Shown piece by piece: positions 12,660-23,499 of a stretch of 64,000 bases of DNA. This DNA is from Misgurnus anguillicaudatus (taxonomy: Eukaryota; Chordata; Actinopteri; Cypriniformes; Cobitidae), in the NCBI RefSeq assembly GCF_027580225.2, contig NC_073346.2, positions 11,372,001 to 11,436,000 on the forward strand, in the 5' to 3' direction. The notes under the pieces were generated by a model, which worked only from the letters and a program-made list of their open reading frames with translations, did no database searches and was not told where the DNA came from. Within the stretch, counting starts at the first letter, position 1. Each line of letters opens with the position of its first letter. A program made the position numbers and the translations under genes.

Positions 12660-12950
12660 GTTATGATGTTTTGGGTCTTTGTCCTTCTACACCCACCTTC
12701 TTCACAGTTTCAGCTGATGTACAGATATTATCCTGAAGAATTATCTGAAATACTTGGGAATTCATCTTTTCCTCAATGATTGCAAGCTGGTCAGGCCCTG
12801 ATGTAGCAAAACAGGTCCAAATCATGATGTTTCCTCTACCATACTTTACAGTTGGAATTAAGTTTTCATGATGATTTATATACCAGATGTAGCGTCGTGT
12901 TTTCCAAAAACTCTTTCATTGTTTAATCAGTACACAAAACATTTTGCCAA
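12660..12950 (-). mobile_element. Tc1/mariner-like transposase fragment
   Basis: Minus-strand conceptual translation shows a block typical of Tc1 transposases before the third catalytic residue: VKYGRGNIMIWTCFATSG, PDQLAIIEEKMNS, and QDNICTSAETVKK. Only this internal piece is present. It has no termini and no full frame, so it is an old relic. The sequence at 12972 (CAGTGGCGGCTGGTC) resembles the start of a different, hAT-like repeat. Confidence 0.65.
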
Positions 12951-12971
12951 TACCAATGTGGAGTGTCAATC

Positions 12972-13790
12972 AGTGGCGGCTGGTCAATAGCCCAAAGTTG
13001 GCCAGAGAAGAAAGCTACTTTAACATGTTACCAAAAGGTTAAATATACAGTGCAAATTAATACAAAATAAAATCATTTAGTTGTACTATTTTACTATTTG
13101 TCATGTTATCATATATTTAAAAAAAATCAAAATTGAGTCTGTTTGGTGTGTGTGTCATGTTTGTGTGTCTGGGGCCCCTAACAAGTGTGTATGTAGGTCA
13201 GTAAAAAGGGTAAAAACATGTGACCTGAGGCTGAGCTCTAATTGGCTGGTTTGGGATCTGCCTTGGGGGGCAGGACTGTGTGCCTCAAACCCTCCCACTA
13301 ATATTGTAAGCGAATCAATATTGTTTTTTATGTTTTTGACATGATGTGATTGGATCGTTCTCAGCGTCTCATAACCACATTGCAGATTGCCATGTAACTG
13401 CTAACTACAGTACTGATCAGTGGAAGCAAGTGAAATATCTTTAGATAAAGGAAATATAATTTTATGCTTACAAAATCACCCTTACAAGGCATTCAGTTGA
13501 AGAATAAATAAAGGATTAAGTTGCTTAGACCAGATTGAGCAACAGGAATTTATCATGGTACAGTTTATACTGTGTGCATTCCAGGGCTTATGGCAAACGG
13601 AGCTGGCTAACGTAAGCAGGATGCTACAGTATGTAAGACATCATGAAACAGTTTTCCCTGTTTTCTGTATCAAAGTCTGCATGATAGAGTGCATTTGAGC
13701 TGTCTTTGAGTGAACATGATGCTCAGATAACTCGGTATTTTCTGTGGCTTGGTCAACTTCGTTGCAAAGTACTGGTCTGTGATTAGGCAA

Positions 13791-13795
<5 letters not shown>
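12972..13795. other. no supported gene; possible hAT-type repeat start at 12972
   Basis: CAGTGGCGGCTGGTC at 12972 looks like a repeat terminus, but its partner was not found. The remainder up to the TG repeat has no recognisable coding sequence. Confidence 0.3.

Positions 13796-13871
<76 letters not shown>
13796..13871. repeat. (TG)n microsatellite
   Basis: About 37 uninterrupted TG units. Open frames across it in several phases are artefacts of the dinucleotide repeat. Confidence 0.98.
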
Positions 13872-13875
<4 letters not shown>

Positions 13876-13892
13876 ATGCAAGTGTGTGCGCT

Positions 13893-15180
13893 AGGGTTGG
13901 CAACTGTCCCGTAGTAGCCGAGACGTCCCATATTTTGAACCTTTTTTTGGTCCCGTTTTTTTGACTGCTACGCTGATCTTACCAGTGACTAATACAACAG
14001 GGATGTTTGACTTCATGCGGCGTCAGAAGAACCGAGCGTCAGATAACATCAAAATCCAGCGAGAGCGATTCAAGAAATGATACAGAGGATACTGCTTTCG
14101 AAATGCTCTCGCGGTACTTTGATGTCATCCATGTAAGGAACATGTGATATTCTTATTTGTTTTCCACCAGTTTTGACGCGTATCTTCTTGTCATGTATAT
14201 ATCACTCAAAGTCCTTATTCCTTTATACAGTGATTTATTCTTCTTGCAAATTTCAATAAAGACTCACATTTTCAAATACAGCATAATCCAACGATGTTTT
14301 CTTAACAACTTATTTGAAGAGATCGATAAACTTAAATATGCTATATTACAAAATAATGAGACGATAGTGAGACGGTCAAAATCTTGTGTTCTTCAACTAA
14401 TTATGAGCACGTATAGCATGTGCATCGACAACTCTTTAAGTGAACTACCAAAAAATGACGTCACTGCACATGCGCAGTAGGAACAAATATAAACCAGATA
14501 AATATAATACACACAACAGGAAATGACTTATTAACAAACCTTATTGTACTAAAATTACATAATTAAAATATGAAAATAATAAATTCTCAATATGGATTAT
14601 GGCTCTTCCACCTGTCAGTTCTTGCAGCGCCACAAGCAGCAACAGCTGTAGCAGTGCTGATCTTGAAACTTGATAATGATCTCTGACACCTTTTTTATCC
14701 AATCACAATCAGTATACGTTTAAAAGGGTCAAATAATACGATTTCATGTTTTCTTTTTTATATAGTGCTTTATTTAGCTGTCTGTGCATGTGTAAGATCT
14801 GCATAGTTACAAAGTTCGTTCTCAATTCTATAGAGATGGCTGACCCAGAGACCTGCCTAAAACGCCTCAATCTGAAATGCCGCAAGACATTTCCAACTTT
14901 GAAAGCAACGTTCCATCCGGTTTTCTTTAGGCCTGAAGAAGACCCAGCAGGGTCGAAAACGTTACTTTTTATGGATGTTAAAAATAGTGTTGCCGACATT
15001 ACAGTTTTATCACTTTAGTAGTTACTTTTGTCCTGCACTTGCCAGAAGGTGGGATGTGCACACAATACTTGTTTAACATAGACCCTTTTTCCCATTGATA
15101 AACTTGGCTACGGACATGCCTTAAGTGCACTTGCACTGTGCGCTTTAGACCATACACTTCAATTGTTAAAATAGTGTATA
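13893..15180. other. unclassified stretch with a possible hAT-type terminus
   Basis: TAGGGTTGGCAACTGTCCCG at 13893 resembles the ends of small hAT-like repeats, but no matching opposite end was found. Open frames at 14157-14480 and 14709-15018 have no recognisable domains and I do not call them genes. Confidence 0.3.
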
Positions 15181-15184
15181 CTTC

Positions 15185-15735
15185 TTTCAGATTTACTAAA
15201 TTAAATAATCTTTGAAATTTGTTAATCAGTTACTTGAATTAACTTGGTGTTAACTTATAAATATGACTTCAAGTACACAGAGCATACCTTTTGTAACCTA
15301 TTGTTTAATTCTACCGTGATGCAATTATAGACTTGAAATTGTTTTTTGTATCTTTTATTGCAAACAATTCTTAAAAATTCCATCTGTCAATGTGACATTT
15401 TGACTGAAACAATCTCTTAACAACCATGCATTATTATTGAGCATAAACACTGAAAAAGACAGAAAGCAAGGTTTATTTAAGGCTTTAAACACAGATCATA
15501 CAGTTTAATCATGGTTGAGATCATATTTCTAGCATGTTTAAAGGAAACCCTATTCAAGCGCATATAAAACCTATTGAAGAAAATTACACAGTCAACTCTA
15601 ACCATTACATAACATGCATCTCTAACAAGCTTTTTACAATGAGACCTAAGACCCAATCACAATCACTGCAATTTCACCTCTGAAATAAGTTAAAGTGTTA
15701 TTGATCATTGATCTTGACTGCCCATGCTACTCTAT
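15185..15735 (-). pseudogene. duplicated relic of ca14 3' region including its transmembrane exon
   Basis: The block matches the ca14 intron and transmembrane exon region at 37190-37500 in order: ATCATATTTCTAGCATGTTT, AAAACCTATTGAAGA, CATTACATAA, GCATCTCTAAC, then GACCCAATCACAATCACTGC / ATTTCACCT, equivalent to ca14 exon 10 at about 37468-37492. It also matches 20523-21176, next to the second receptor. It is non-functional sequence carried along when the receptor block duplicated. No exon 11 remnant is visible. Confidence 0.65.
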
Positions 15736-15873
15736 GGTGACCAGAACCATACCATAAACATTCACTTACTAGATGTCAAAGTAAATTAACTCTGACATTT
15801 TTTTAATTACCTCCAAACTACCCCCAATTATCAAGCAAGTGCCTTTTTGATGGTATTTGTGGATTCATTTCAT

Positions 15874-16971
15874 TCACACTGCTATAGTATGTCTGTCATC
15901 ACTGGTAGTCTGTGAATAAACAGATCCTGAACACCCGTTGTCAGGTGTTTTGTTCAGGAGTCTAAAAAGGTGCCCCCTAAATTTCTCTCCTACAAACACA
16001 TAGAGAATGGGATTCAAGCAACTGTGTGAGTAAGCCAGAGCTTCTGTGATCTGAAGACTAAGAGTGATTGCTTTGCTTTTTTCACAGGATGGCTCTATGA
16101 GATTATTTAGCTCCAATGCTTTCACAAAAGCTGCAATATTATATGGAGCCCAACAGCAGAAGGCGGCAACCATCACTACAATGACAAGTTTCATAGACTG
16201 TTTCCTGGAAGAGCGAACTGTTAGGAGTCTGTGAAGTCTTGAGTTACAAAATCCAATTACACACAGTGGAATAATTAATCCTAAAACATTCATTCTAATA
16301 ATACCAATAGTCTTTGCATAATGGTGAGATTTCTGATTACCTGTTGGATAAGCCTGACAAAATGTTTTCTTATCATTGGTTTTCATGTACATAAGCACAG
16401 GAAATGATGCTGCAACAGCAATAATCCAGATGACCATACTGGCTATGATCCCATATGTCTTTGTATTGTCTTTCAAAGCATACACAGAATGAACCACAGC
16501 TAAATATCTGTCAACATTCATCAGCACAACGAAGAAAATCCCACTGTAGAATCCAATGCGATAGACGCCTAATACCATGGTGCACATGGGGCCTCCAAAG
16601 ACCCACTGATCTCTGGCATTGTCTGCCAGGAACGGGAGAGAGGAGACCAGCAGGAGATCAGCTAAAGCCAGATTCAGGAGACAGATGTCAGTCATGCTTC
16701 TCAGCTTTACACCCTTCAACATCACCCATAACACCAGCAGGTTACCCAGCAGGCCCAACACGAAGAACAGAAAGTATAACACAGATATGATCTGGGATGC
16801 ATGAACTCCATAATCACAGGATAACACAGATGGATCAAGATCTTTAGAGTCATCATAGCTGTATAAGAGAGAGATGTTTAGTTCATCAGTAACGGGTCCA
16901 TGCAAATTTAAGCAGGAAAAGAGAAGTGATAGTAAGATAAGGCCTTACGTGGACAATGCACGTCCATTCAG
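15874..16971 (-). pseudogene. chemokine-receptor-like GPCR, probable recent pseudogene (copy A)
   Basis: A seven-transmembrane chemokine receptor-like frame of about 343 codons (15874-16905), closely similar to copy B at 28000-29185. It keeps GNLLVLW (TM1), LNLALADLL (TM2), the ECL1/ECL2 cysteines, DRYLAVV (TM3), CCWAPYN (TM6), NPILYVF (TM7) and the N-terminal and ECL3 cysteines. However, the frame has no in-frame ATG before TM1. The equivalent of copy B exon 1 (16949-16971) begins CTG instead of ATG. The intron is only 42 nt against 82 in copy B, and the acceptor CAAG has become TAAA. TM5 has also lost one residue and its tyrosine (GFCNSRLHRLL versus GFCYSMILRRLL). I infer recent loss. An alternative upstream start exon is not excluded. 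Confidence 0.8.
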
Positions 16972-17340
16972 GTAAAGACGACTGGTGGTAGACATCTCTG
17001 TCTAAAGAGGTTGTAAAGTGGTCTTATTTATTACAATCCACTGTCCCCACAAAAATTAAGCACAGAAGTGTGCACACAAAAGACACTTTTGAAGTTAACA
17101 CAGAGAATTAGAACAGTGGTTTATGAAACTTCCTCTGGTTTAAATTTAGGAGGCCCTGCCCTGCAAAGAATAACTCAAGCAGTTTCACAAAGTGCATGAG
17201 ACACCCTGTCATGATTCTGGCTTAATGGCACATACAAACTTGAAACTTTTGCTGTAGTAATGCAGGTCTGTAAATAGCCGTTTATCAGGAGTTAAATTTC
17301 ATTACTGCTTAGCAAAAATGCTGAAAATGCAACTGTTGAA
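16972..17340. other. 5' flank of receptor copy A
   Basis: Partly collinear with the 5' flank of copy B at 29186-29360 (shared TCTCTGTC-AAAGAGGTTGT and AACTCAAGC-GTTTCACAAAGTGCATGAG). No other gene is seen. Confidence 0.5.
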
Positions 17341-18600
17341 GTCAATGTCACAGAGTGACTTTACACCGGCGGTACCAAAATGGTGGAACCAGGTCAGCCT
17401 GGACCCATCTCACCGTAACACCAGGCCGGTTCCGGTGGCGATTGGACATCGCAGTAAAGAGGAGGCCCATAAATAAGGCGTTAAGGTAACCGAAAGGGGA
17501 GTTTTGTTCTGCGGGTTCGCTTTGGGAGCCCACTGGGTTGCTGTGAAAAGGGGACCGAAGCCAAGAGTAGAAACGAGATAAAAGAAGCCAATGGCGGATG
17601 AAAAGTAACCTTGAAGGAATGAGTGAAAAGCCACGTTTGTTCCGGCGTTTGTGGAGAAACGAAGCAGAGAGACTACGGTGGTTGAAAAGTCTGAAGAGTT
17701 GTTTATACCGGCGATCGCTGTGAGTGTGGCGGAAGAGTACGGTGTGTTTGGAGAGACGTCTTATGTGGATCTGCAGGCTGGGCAAAGTTAGGAGAGAGGA
17801 TTGGGCTGAAATAAAGACGAAGATAAGTGTGGAAATCATTCATACTCGTGCTGTGTTGTTGATCCTACTGTGCATGTTGAAAGGGATCCAATGTGTTGGA
17901 AGAAATGGAGGGACCCGTGTAAACAAGGCTTTGGATGCTTGGGACATCTACACGAACAAGGAAAGTAGTCAGAAGTTAAAGGAACAGTGTGTTACATTTG
18001 GAATTTGTCTTGCTATTGCTCTGTCATTTGCAACACAACTAATCTTGTTATCTCAGTCCGCTTTTTGAATGTGTCAGCGACCCAGCTGATGTGAGGATCC
18101 ATTGGTGTGCTGGAGCTGGCTGAGAAGAGGAAGGAGCTCTCGTAGTCGTGGCCTTGACGTTCACACTTGGTTGTCTTCTGCCCCAGTCATCTGACGACTC
18201 AGGACTCTGAATCCGGTCTAATGTGGTGACCCTGACCCTACGTCACTGTAAGTGTGTGGAGTGCAGTGGGTGATCATTTTTGAATGTGTACACTTGGACC
18301 ATTGGAGTGCTGTGCATTGTCAGTGTTGTCAGTGATCACTTCCTAGGCTGAAGAAAGAGCCCTGTTTTCGAGGAGCAGAGTGGTGGCACTGGACAGCTAT
18401 CTTTTATACCTGCACGACTGAGACCAATTAAACCCCTTTCCCGACTGGTGGTGGCGTTGTGGCTGTGAATAGTGCCAGCCTAAGCCCAGTGTACTCACCT
18501 GTGTACATTCCTGTATGCCCAAGCTAAAAGCCCAGTGTACTCACCTGTGTACATCCCATGCAATCAGCATGTTGACAATAACAAGCTCCTGTTTGTAATT
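17341..18600. repeat. unclassified, relatively GC-rich repeat-like block
   Basis: Composition shifts sharply from the AT-rich surroundings. Open frames occur on both strands (17348-17839 minus, 17724-18068 plus), but none has a domain I recognise. Near 18484-18560 a 40-bp segment (AGCCCAGTGTACTCACCTGT) is directly repeated. Neither LTR nor inverted termini could be defined, so I leave it unclassified. Confidence 0.35.
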
Positions 18601-19530
18601 CAGGACATTTCCTCTGCCCCCTGAGCGAGGTAGACGTTAAATCCTTCAAGGGACAAAATACAGTTACATATTAGAGACTGGAGGCACACAGTCACTGCAA
18701 ATGCCTGCTAATTTTACTTTTAAAAAGAAACCAAAGGTTTTAATAGAAAATAACAATTCAATACAAATGAAAACAACACAATTTTTAACATCAATCTTAA
18801 ACTGGTGGTCTTCTTCTTCCGCTTAGGGGATGAGAGACTCTTATTGGTTTATTGCACATTATGCCAAAAACACACCCATTACTCATTAGGTGAATAGGAA
18901 CAACCCTTTTAGACTGTGCGCTTGGCACAATTTTTTTTTCCTGTTGTTAAATTAGCAAAAGTTGATTCGGATACAACCTTTTAGACTGCGCTGTGCCCTT
19001 TAGACCTTGCGCATAAATCATTAAAAAAAGAGGGTGTTAACATTTTAGGAAGATACAGAAAAGGAGCAGAAGTAAATAGAAGTAAGTACAATATAGTGAA
19101 TATTATCATAGTGCTTTTTATGTATACACAACACAATCACTCTTTCAATAAGCCATATGACAAATGTATTTGCCACGAAAGTGGTTTATGACACTTGATT
19201 TAAATTAGGAAGGCAAAGGGGAACAGAACTAGTTTCACATCTGCATAAACACATCATAAGAATATGATTCATATCAGGAAACTAATTTATCATTGTGTAC
19301 AAATAATGCACAGAGCACAGGATTAAATATAGGACTATTGAAAACTATATTAAAGGTCCCGTTCTTTCTGTGTTTTTGAAGCTTTGATTGTGTTTACAGT
19401 GCGCAATATAACATGTGTTCATGTCACAATAAGGCTGTACAATAGTGAGAATGGGTCGAATGAAAAGAGGGCCTGAATTCTGCGCACCAATATGTGCATA
19501 ACATGCACCACATAATGAGTAACAGTTTTC
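18601..19530. other. AT-rich intergenic sequence
   Basis: Contains a repeat-like phrase, CCTTTTAGACTGTGCGC / CCTTTTAGACTGCGCTG at about 18907-18990, also partly seen near 15135. It is probably an old DNA element. No gene is seen. Confidence 0.35.
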
Positions 19531-20611
19531 TTATGCAGTCATTGAGCCTATTCATGTGTCACATAAATAAAGATGCTAAAGTTTGTGTAATTTTTATACC
19601 ACTAACTACACCCAAATTAGACCAACAAAACATAAATGATCATCAATTTACTATTTTATTTGTACTATGTACAAGTAAAATTGTCAGTCACATTTGCTTA
19701 TGTAAGTCGGGCTGCTTACACAAAGCGAGGAGGAGAGAGACGAATCCAAATGCAAAGAAGTTTATTTAAAATATCCAGGAAGAGCAGGCAAACAAATCCA
19801 AAGGGTAATCCACAAGCGTAATCCAAATACAGGCAACAGGTCGAAACCATGAACATGTGAATACAGATAAACGGAAAAAAAACAAAAACCATAAATGCTC
19901 AGTAATGCGGCTGCTACACTAAACAATACTTCACAAAGTGAAATAGTGAATGAACCGGCTTTATACTAACAAACAGGAAGTGAATGGTGAAGTGAGACAT
20001 GGCATGATTACAAAATAAAAGACTAGAAACAGAACATAATATCAAAATAAAAGACCTTAACAATAAACTAAAAAGAATACAAGACAAAACCCTTACAGCT
20101 TAAAGGATATGTATTGAACTTACACACTACCATTGAATGGTTTTAGGTCACTTGACTGAAGTGTTTATTATTATCTTGAAAAACATTTTGATCTGAATGT
20201 GGAAAAATATAATTGTTATGACATATTTAGTATAAAACAAACTAAATTTGAGGCTTAATAATAAAGAAAAAAGAAAGGAAGAGCCCAGAATAGATGTGAA
20301 CTCCTTCAATACTGTTTATAAAACATCTCAGAGACAGAAGCTGCTGGATCAAAAGCTTGGACCAACTATTGAAAAAAAATCTTAACCATGTAATTTTTTA
20401 TATTAATACTTAAGATAAGATATTGTAAATTAAACTGAATTATAATTTAGTTAATCTCCATCCAAAGGCATGTAAATATATTTTAACACACATCCTCACG
20501 AGAAACAATGCTCCTAAACTCCTTCCAGATTTACTAAGTTAAATCATCTATAAAACTTGTCGATTAGTTATTTGGATTTACTTGGTGTTATAAAGATTAC
20601 CTCAAGTACTA

Positions 20612-20762
20612 TAGAGCACTAGTTTCCAAACTTTTTATTACCCACCCAAAATGGGTATAATCTGTCCCGAGACCCAACAACATATTTTTTAAATAAAAGA
20701 GGGAAATGTCTGAGAATATGTGAGACCTACAAGTGGGTCCTGAACCATGGTTTAAAAATAGA
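20612..20762. mobile_element. small MITE-like insertion
   Basis: Defined by comparison. In block A, CTTCAAGTAC-ACAGAGCATACCTTTTGTAAC is continuous. In block B the same sequence is split by about 150 bp beginning CACTAGTTTCCAAACTTTTT and ending near GGTTTAAAAATAGAGCATA. It contains GTGGGTCC-TGAACCATGG, typical of short fish DNA repeats. Confidence 0.55.
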
Positions 20763-21172
20763 GCATACTTTTTGTAACATATTCAATGATGCAATTTTAG
20801 CTTGTAAATTATTATCATTTTTTTGCAAACAATTCTTGAAATCCCATCTGTCATTGTGACTTCAGACTGAAACAATCTCTTAATAATCATTCATTATTAT
20901 TGAGCATAAACACTGAATAAGACTAAAAGCAGAAGTTATTTAAGGCTTTAAACACATATCATTCAGTTTAATTATGGTTGAGATCATATTTCTAGCATGT
21001 TTGAAGAAAGCCATACAATACGTATTGAAGGCAATTGCTCAACTAAGCATCTCTAACCAACTATTTAAATCCTACTCTGACCAGAACCATAAAAATTCAC
21101 TTACTGAATGCCAAAGTAAAATAACTCACAAAAGGAATGTAAAATTTCCCTTAAACTCCTCCCACCAACTAT

Positions 21173-21176
21173 CAAG
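21173..21176. other. target-site duplication CAAG (left)
   Basis: CAAG directly before the left LTR. The same CAAG is at 27959-27962 after the right LTR. The homologous locus downstream of receptor A (about 15830-15845) has a single CAAG and no insertion, so it preserves the empty site. Confidence 0.85.
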
Positions 21177-22267
21177 TGTTGGACTTTAAAGTGTCCGTTG
21201 CATGTTCATAATTAGAGGAAAGGCACGGTATTAAAATTAAACTATTTATTGATCAGATATGAAAAAGTTTTACAGCGCTGGGCAGTCTCAAGGCCACAAT
21301 AGGCAATCGACTAACAGCCAGCATTTGGAGAAAACAGTTATTTATAAAGTATGTGACGTCGATCTTCTTCTTAGAATCTCCACCCACAAAGGCCGTTCCC
21401 CTCGTACATCTGACTCCATCACCACACACATAGACACACACATATAAAGAAAAAACAAAGTCTGTTCTCCGCTCATCCCTGAGAGCCATGCAGCCCGTCA
21501 CCTTCTCCCCAGTACTCCTCCACTTCACATATGATTGACTTCAGATAGCATATTATAATGCTTTCTTAAAAACACATCATTAATGAAACATTCATTTATT
21601 CATAAAAACATAAGCTGTAAGATGAAAGTGATTATTATGTAAAACACATTTCAATATCATGACATCATTTCATTATTCGTAAAATTGGTTATATGAATAA
21701 GGCACACATTAACTTCTTTAGATAGATAAACACATATTACATCTTTTACTGCAATACTACTTCTAAGCAAACACTTTAATCATTATTAAAAAACATCTGT
21801 CAGGGAAGAAAACACACACACACACAAAGAACAAGCGCAGGAGATTCTGTTCTTCAAGGTTGAGTTGCCATCCCCCCATTAGATTATTTTGTATGCAACC
21901 TTCATTTCATTGGTTAATACACATTTATCAAAGACAACATCATATCATTTATTACATCAATTATTCACTGATTAATACTGATTAAGTAAGAAATATATTG
22001 CATATTTTATCCTGTGAATATTAAAGTATTAGTTAATACGTGGTTTTCTGTTTACTTTTCCCACTCTGGTCTCTTTCTTATCTTTGACAATTTCCAGACA
22101 TAAATTCCTAGTTAATCCTTCTTGCAGTTTTACACACACACCCAAGCTGGTAGCTTTCCACTCTCACAGACAAACACAAACAATCTTTTACTTTAGCATA
22201 CTATAATGATTATTGAAAACACTTCTAAATACAATATTAATAAAACATATGACATTAAAATCCCACA
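21177..22267 (-). repeat. 3' LTR of the endogenous retrovirus
   Basis: 1091 bp. It begins TGTTGG and ends CCCACA on the plus strand, so in element orientation it runs TGTGGG...CCAACA, with TG...CA ends. An AATAAA (complement of TTTATT at about 21245-21250) lies near the end distal to U3 and can serve as polyadenylation signal. It is nearly identical to 26867-27958. Confidence 0.95.
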
Positions 22268-22281
22268 ATTCCCTCTCTTGA
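22268..22281 (-). other. polypurine tract
   Basis: In element orientation the bases just before the 3' LTR read AAGAGAGGGAAT. This is the expected position and composition for the plus-strand DNA primer of a retrovirus. Confidence 0.7.
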
Positions 22282-22294
22282 CCTCTGAAAGAGG

Positions 22295-22483
22295 TCACAC
22301 ATTTTCTTCTTCATCATTCTCTAGGTTCTGTAGGCCTAATAGGGGCATGCTATATGGGGGCGGATTATTCTCTTTTTTCTCTATTGCTGACACTATCAGC
22401 CTGTTACACAGGGATCTGAGACAGGGGATACAACAACATCCACAAGTGACCAGTATGGCCACAAATACTCCAATTGAGACCAC
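22295..22483 (-). pseudogene. retroviral env transmembrane-span and cytoplasmic-tail remnant
   Basis: A 62-codon frame with a hydrophobic span (IGVFVAILVTC) followed by a cysteine cluster and basic anchor (CGCCCIPCLRSLCNRL). It ends in an acidic tail with a PPPY motif. This is typical of the C-terminus of retroviral Env. The surface subunit, fusion peptide and ectodomain are not present, so this is a deletion product. Confidence 0.7.
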
Positions 22484-22567
22484 TATAGATGTTCATAAAT
22501 CAAAGGTGTATGATGTCGTTGAATTTTTTGTGTAATTTAGTTCAATTCCCCCATATCTCTGTACACA

Positions 22568-22705
22568 CTAATCTTGTGGTGTTGTTTTGGACCTTTTGTC
22601 AATTTTCTGATTACCTCCATTGCTTATGCCAAATATTATGGTGATTATAGTTGCAGTCATAACCCCTAGGGCCCACAGAACCTTCCAATCTCCATATAGC
22701 TTCAT
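22568..22705 (-). pseudogene. short frame resembling an env start/signal anchor
   Basis: A 45-codon frame starting at ATG (22705) with a hydrophobic core (WALGVMTATIITIIFG) and ending at TAG. Its position between the macrodomain and the env tail suggests it is the env leader left after an internal deletion. This is inferred from position and hydrophobicity only. Confidence 0.4.
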
Positions 22706-22989
22706 CTCTGTGGAAAAATACACTTATGCCTATTGGCAAATACTCAAAAAACAATCATAAATTCAAAAAAATGAAATGTAAAATTAATACTGTAGAATTG
22801 TATAAGAAACTTAAAAATTAGATTCAAAAGGAAACATTGAAATGTAAGATTATATAAGAAACTTAAGAAATTCAAAGGTCAATATGATATATAGCTACCC
22901 AGGTTATAATAAATAAACAGTAATTGTAATGTTCAGGTCCCTGAACACTTCTGTCAGGATTTCCACCACCTTATGGAAGTCCAATTTAT

Positions 22990-23446
22990 CTACCCCACAC
23001 CCCAGCTGTTGGTAAAATTCTCATATGTTGGTAAATCAGTACAATTTTGTTTTGTTATTAAATGAAAAATCAATCTGCCGTCGTCCTCATGGGTAACTGC
23101 ACATTCACCTGTGTGTTTGTTCTGTCTTACAACCTTTTGTGTACCGTACTTCGCTTTGAATTGTACGGCTATACCTGCTCCGTAGGCCCAATCTATGCAG
23201 TGTGCTAAAGGTTCTGTTGCTGGGCTAGGAAAAAATGTCACCTTTTTTATGCACAATTTTACAGAGTATTTGTTGACTTTGTTGTTGGTGTTGTGTGGGT
23301 GTTATCAATGGTGTTTCACTTCCTGTTTGTTTTCTCTTTATTCCAGCTGATTCACTTTCACTTTCACTTTCACTTTCAACACTCTCCCTCTCTTGGACCT
23401 GAGTCCTCAGGTCCACACCTGTGTCTGTTAGAAACCCAATCATCAT
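22990..23446 (-). pseudogene. OARD1/TARG1-like macrodomain in the retrovirus, one frameshift
   Basis: Macrodomains bind or hydrolyse ADP-ribose. Two overlapping minus-strand frames cover this one. 23446-23225 supplies a Gln/Ser-Glu-rich linker and the first strand (ending IVHKKGDIF). 23256-22990 supplies LAHCIDWAYGAGIAVQF, GECAVTHEDDGRLIFHLITK and PTYENFTNS. These match the order of the human OARD1 family (AHC..MGAGIAV.F, GE.AV, YLITK, PTYENL). The frames meet at a run of six T/A bases near 23240 and are offset by one base. The linker continues from integrase-like sequence. The C-terminal third of the domain is absent. Capture from a host OARD1-like gene is inferred. Confidence 0.7.
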
Positions 23447-23499
23447 TTGTAACAGCTTAGTCGTTGTCCCAATTTCGTTGTGTGGTAGCCTGGCAGGAA

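Larger units (their letters stand above)
19533..21176 (-). repeat. segmental duplicate of ca14 downstream flank (block B)
   Basis: 19533-20350 is collinear with 34690-35300 downstream of ca14: TGCAGTCATTGAGCCTA, TACTATTTTATTTGTACT, AAAGGATATGTATTGAACTT, and AGAATAGATGTGAACTCCTT / CAATACTGTTTATAAAACAT. 20523-21176 is collinear with 15185-15835 downstream of receptor copy A. The region is therefore non-coding duplicate sequence. A short-arm MITE-like insertion (about 20612-20762) is present here and absent from block A. An unrelated repeat-like stretch (19710-20090) interrupts it. Confidence 0.7.

Noticed and set aside
13641..13964. Cys-Val or His-Thr repeat proteins
   Set aside because: Frames across a (TG)n/(CA)n microsatellite; the same applies at 61026-61281 and 61790-62078.
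23230..23245. Programmed ribosomal frameshift at the six-T run in the macrodomain
   Set aside because: The shift needed is +1, while retroviral slippery sites give -1. A simple one-base expansion is the better explanation.
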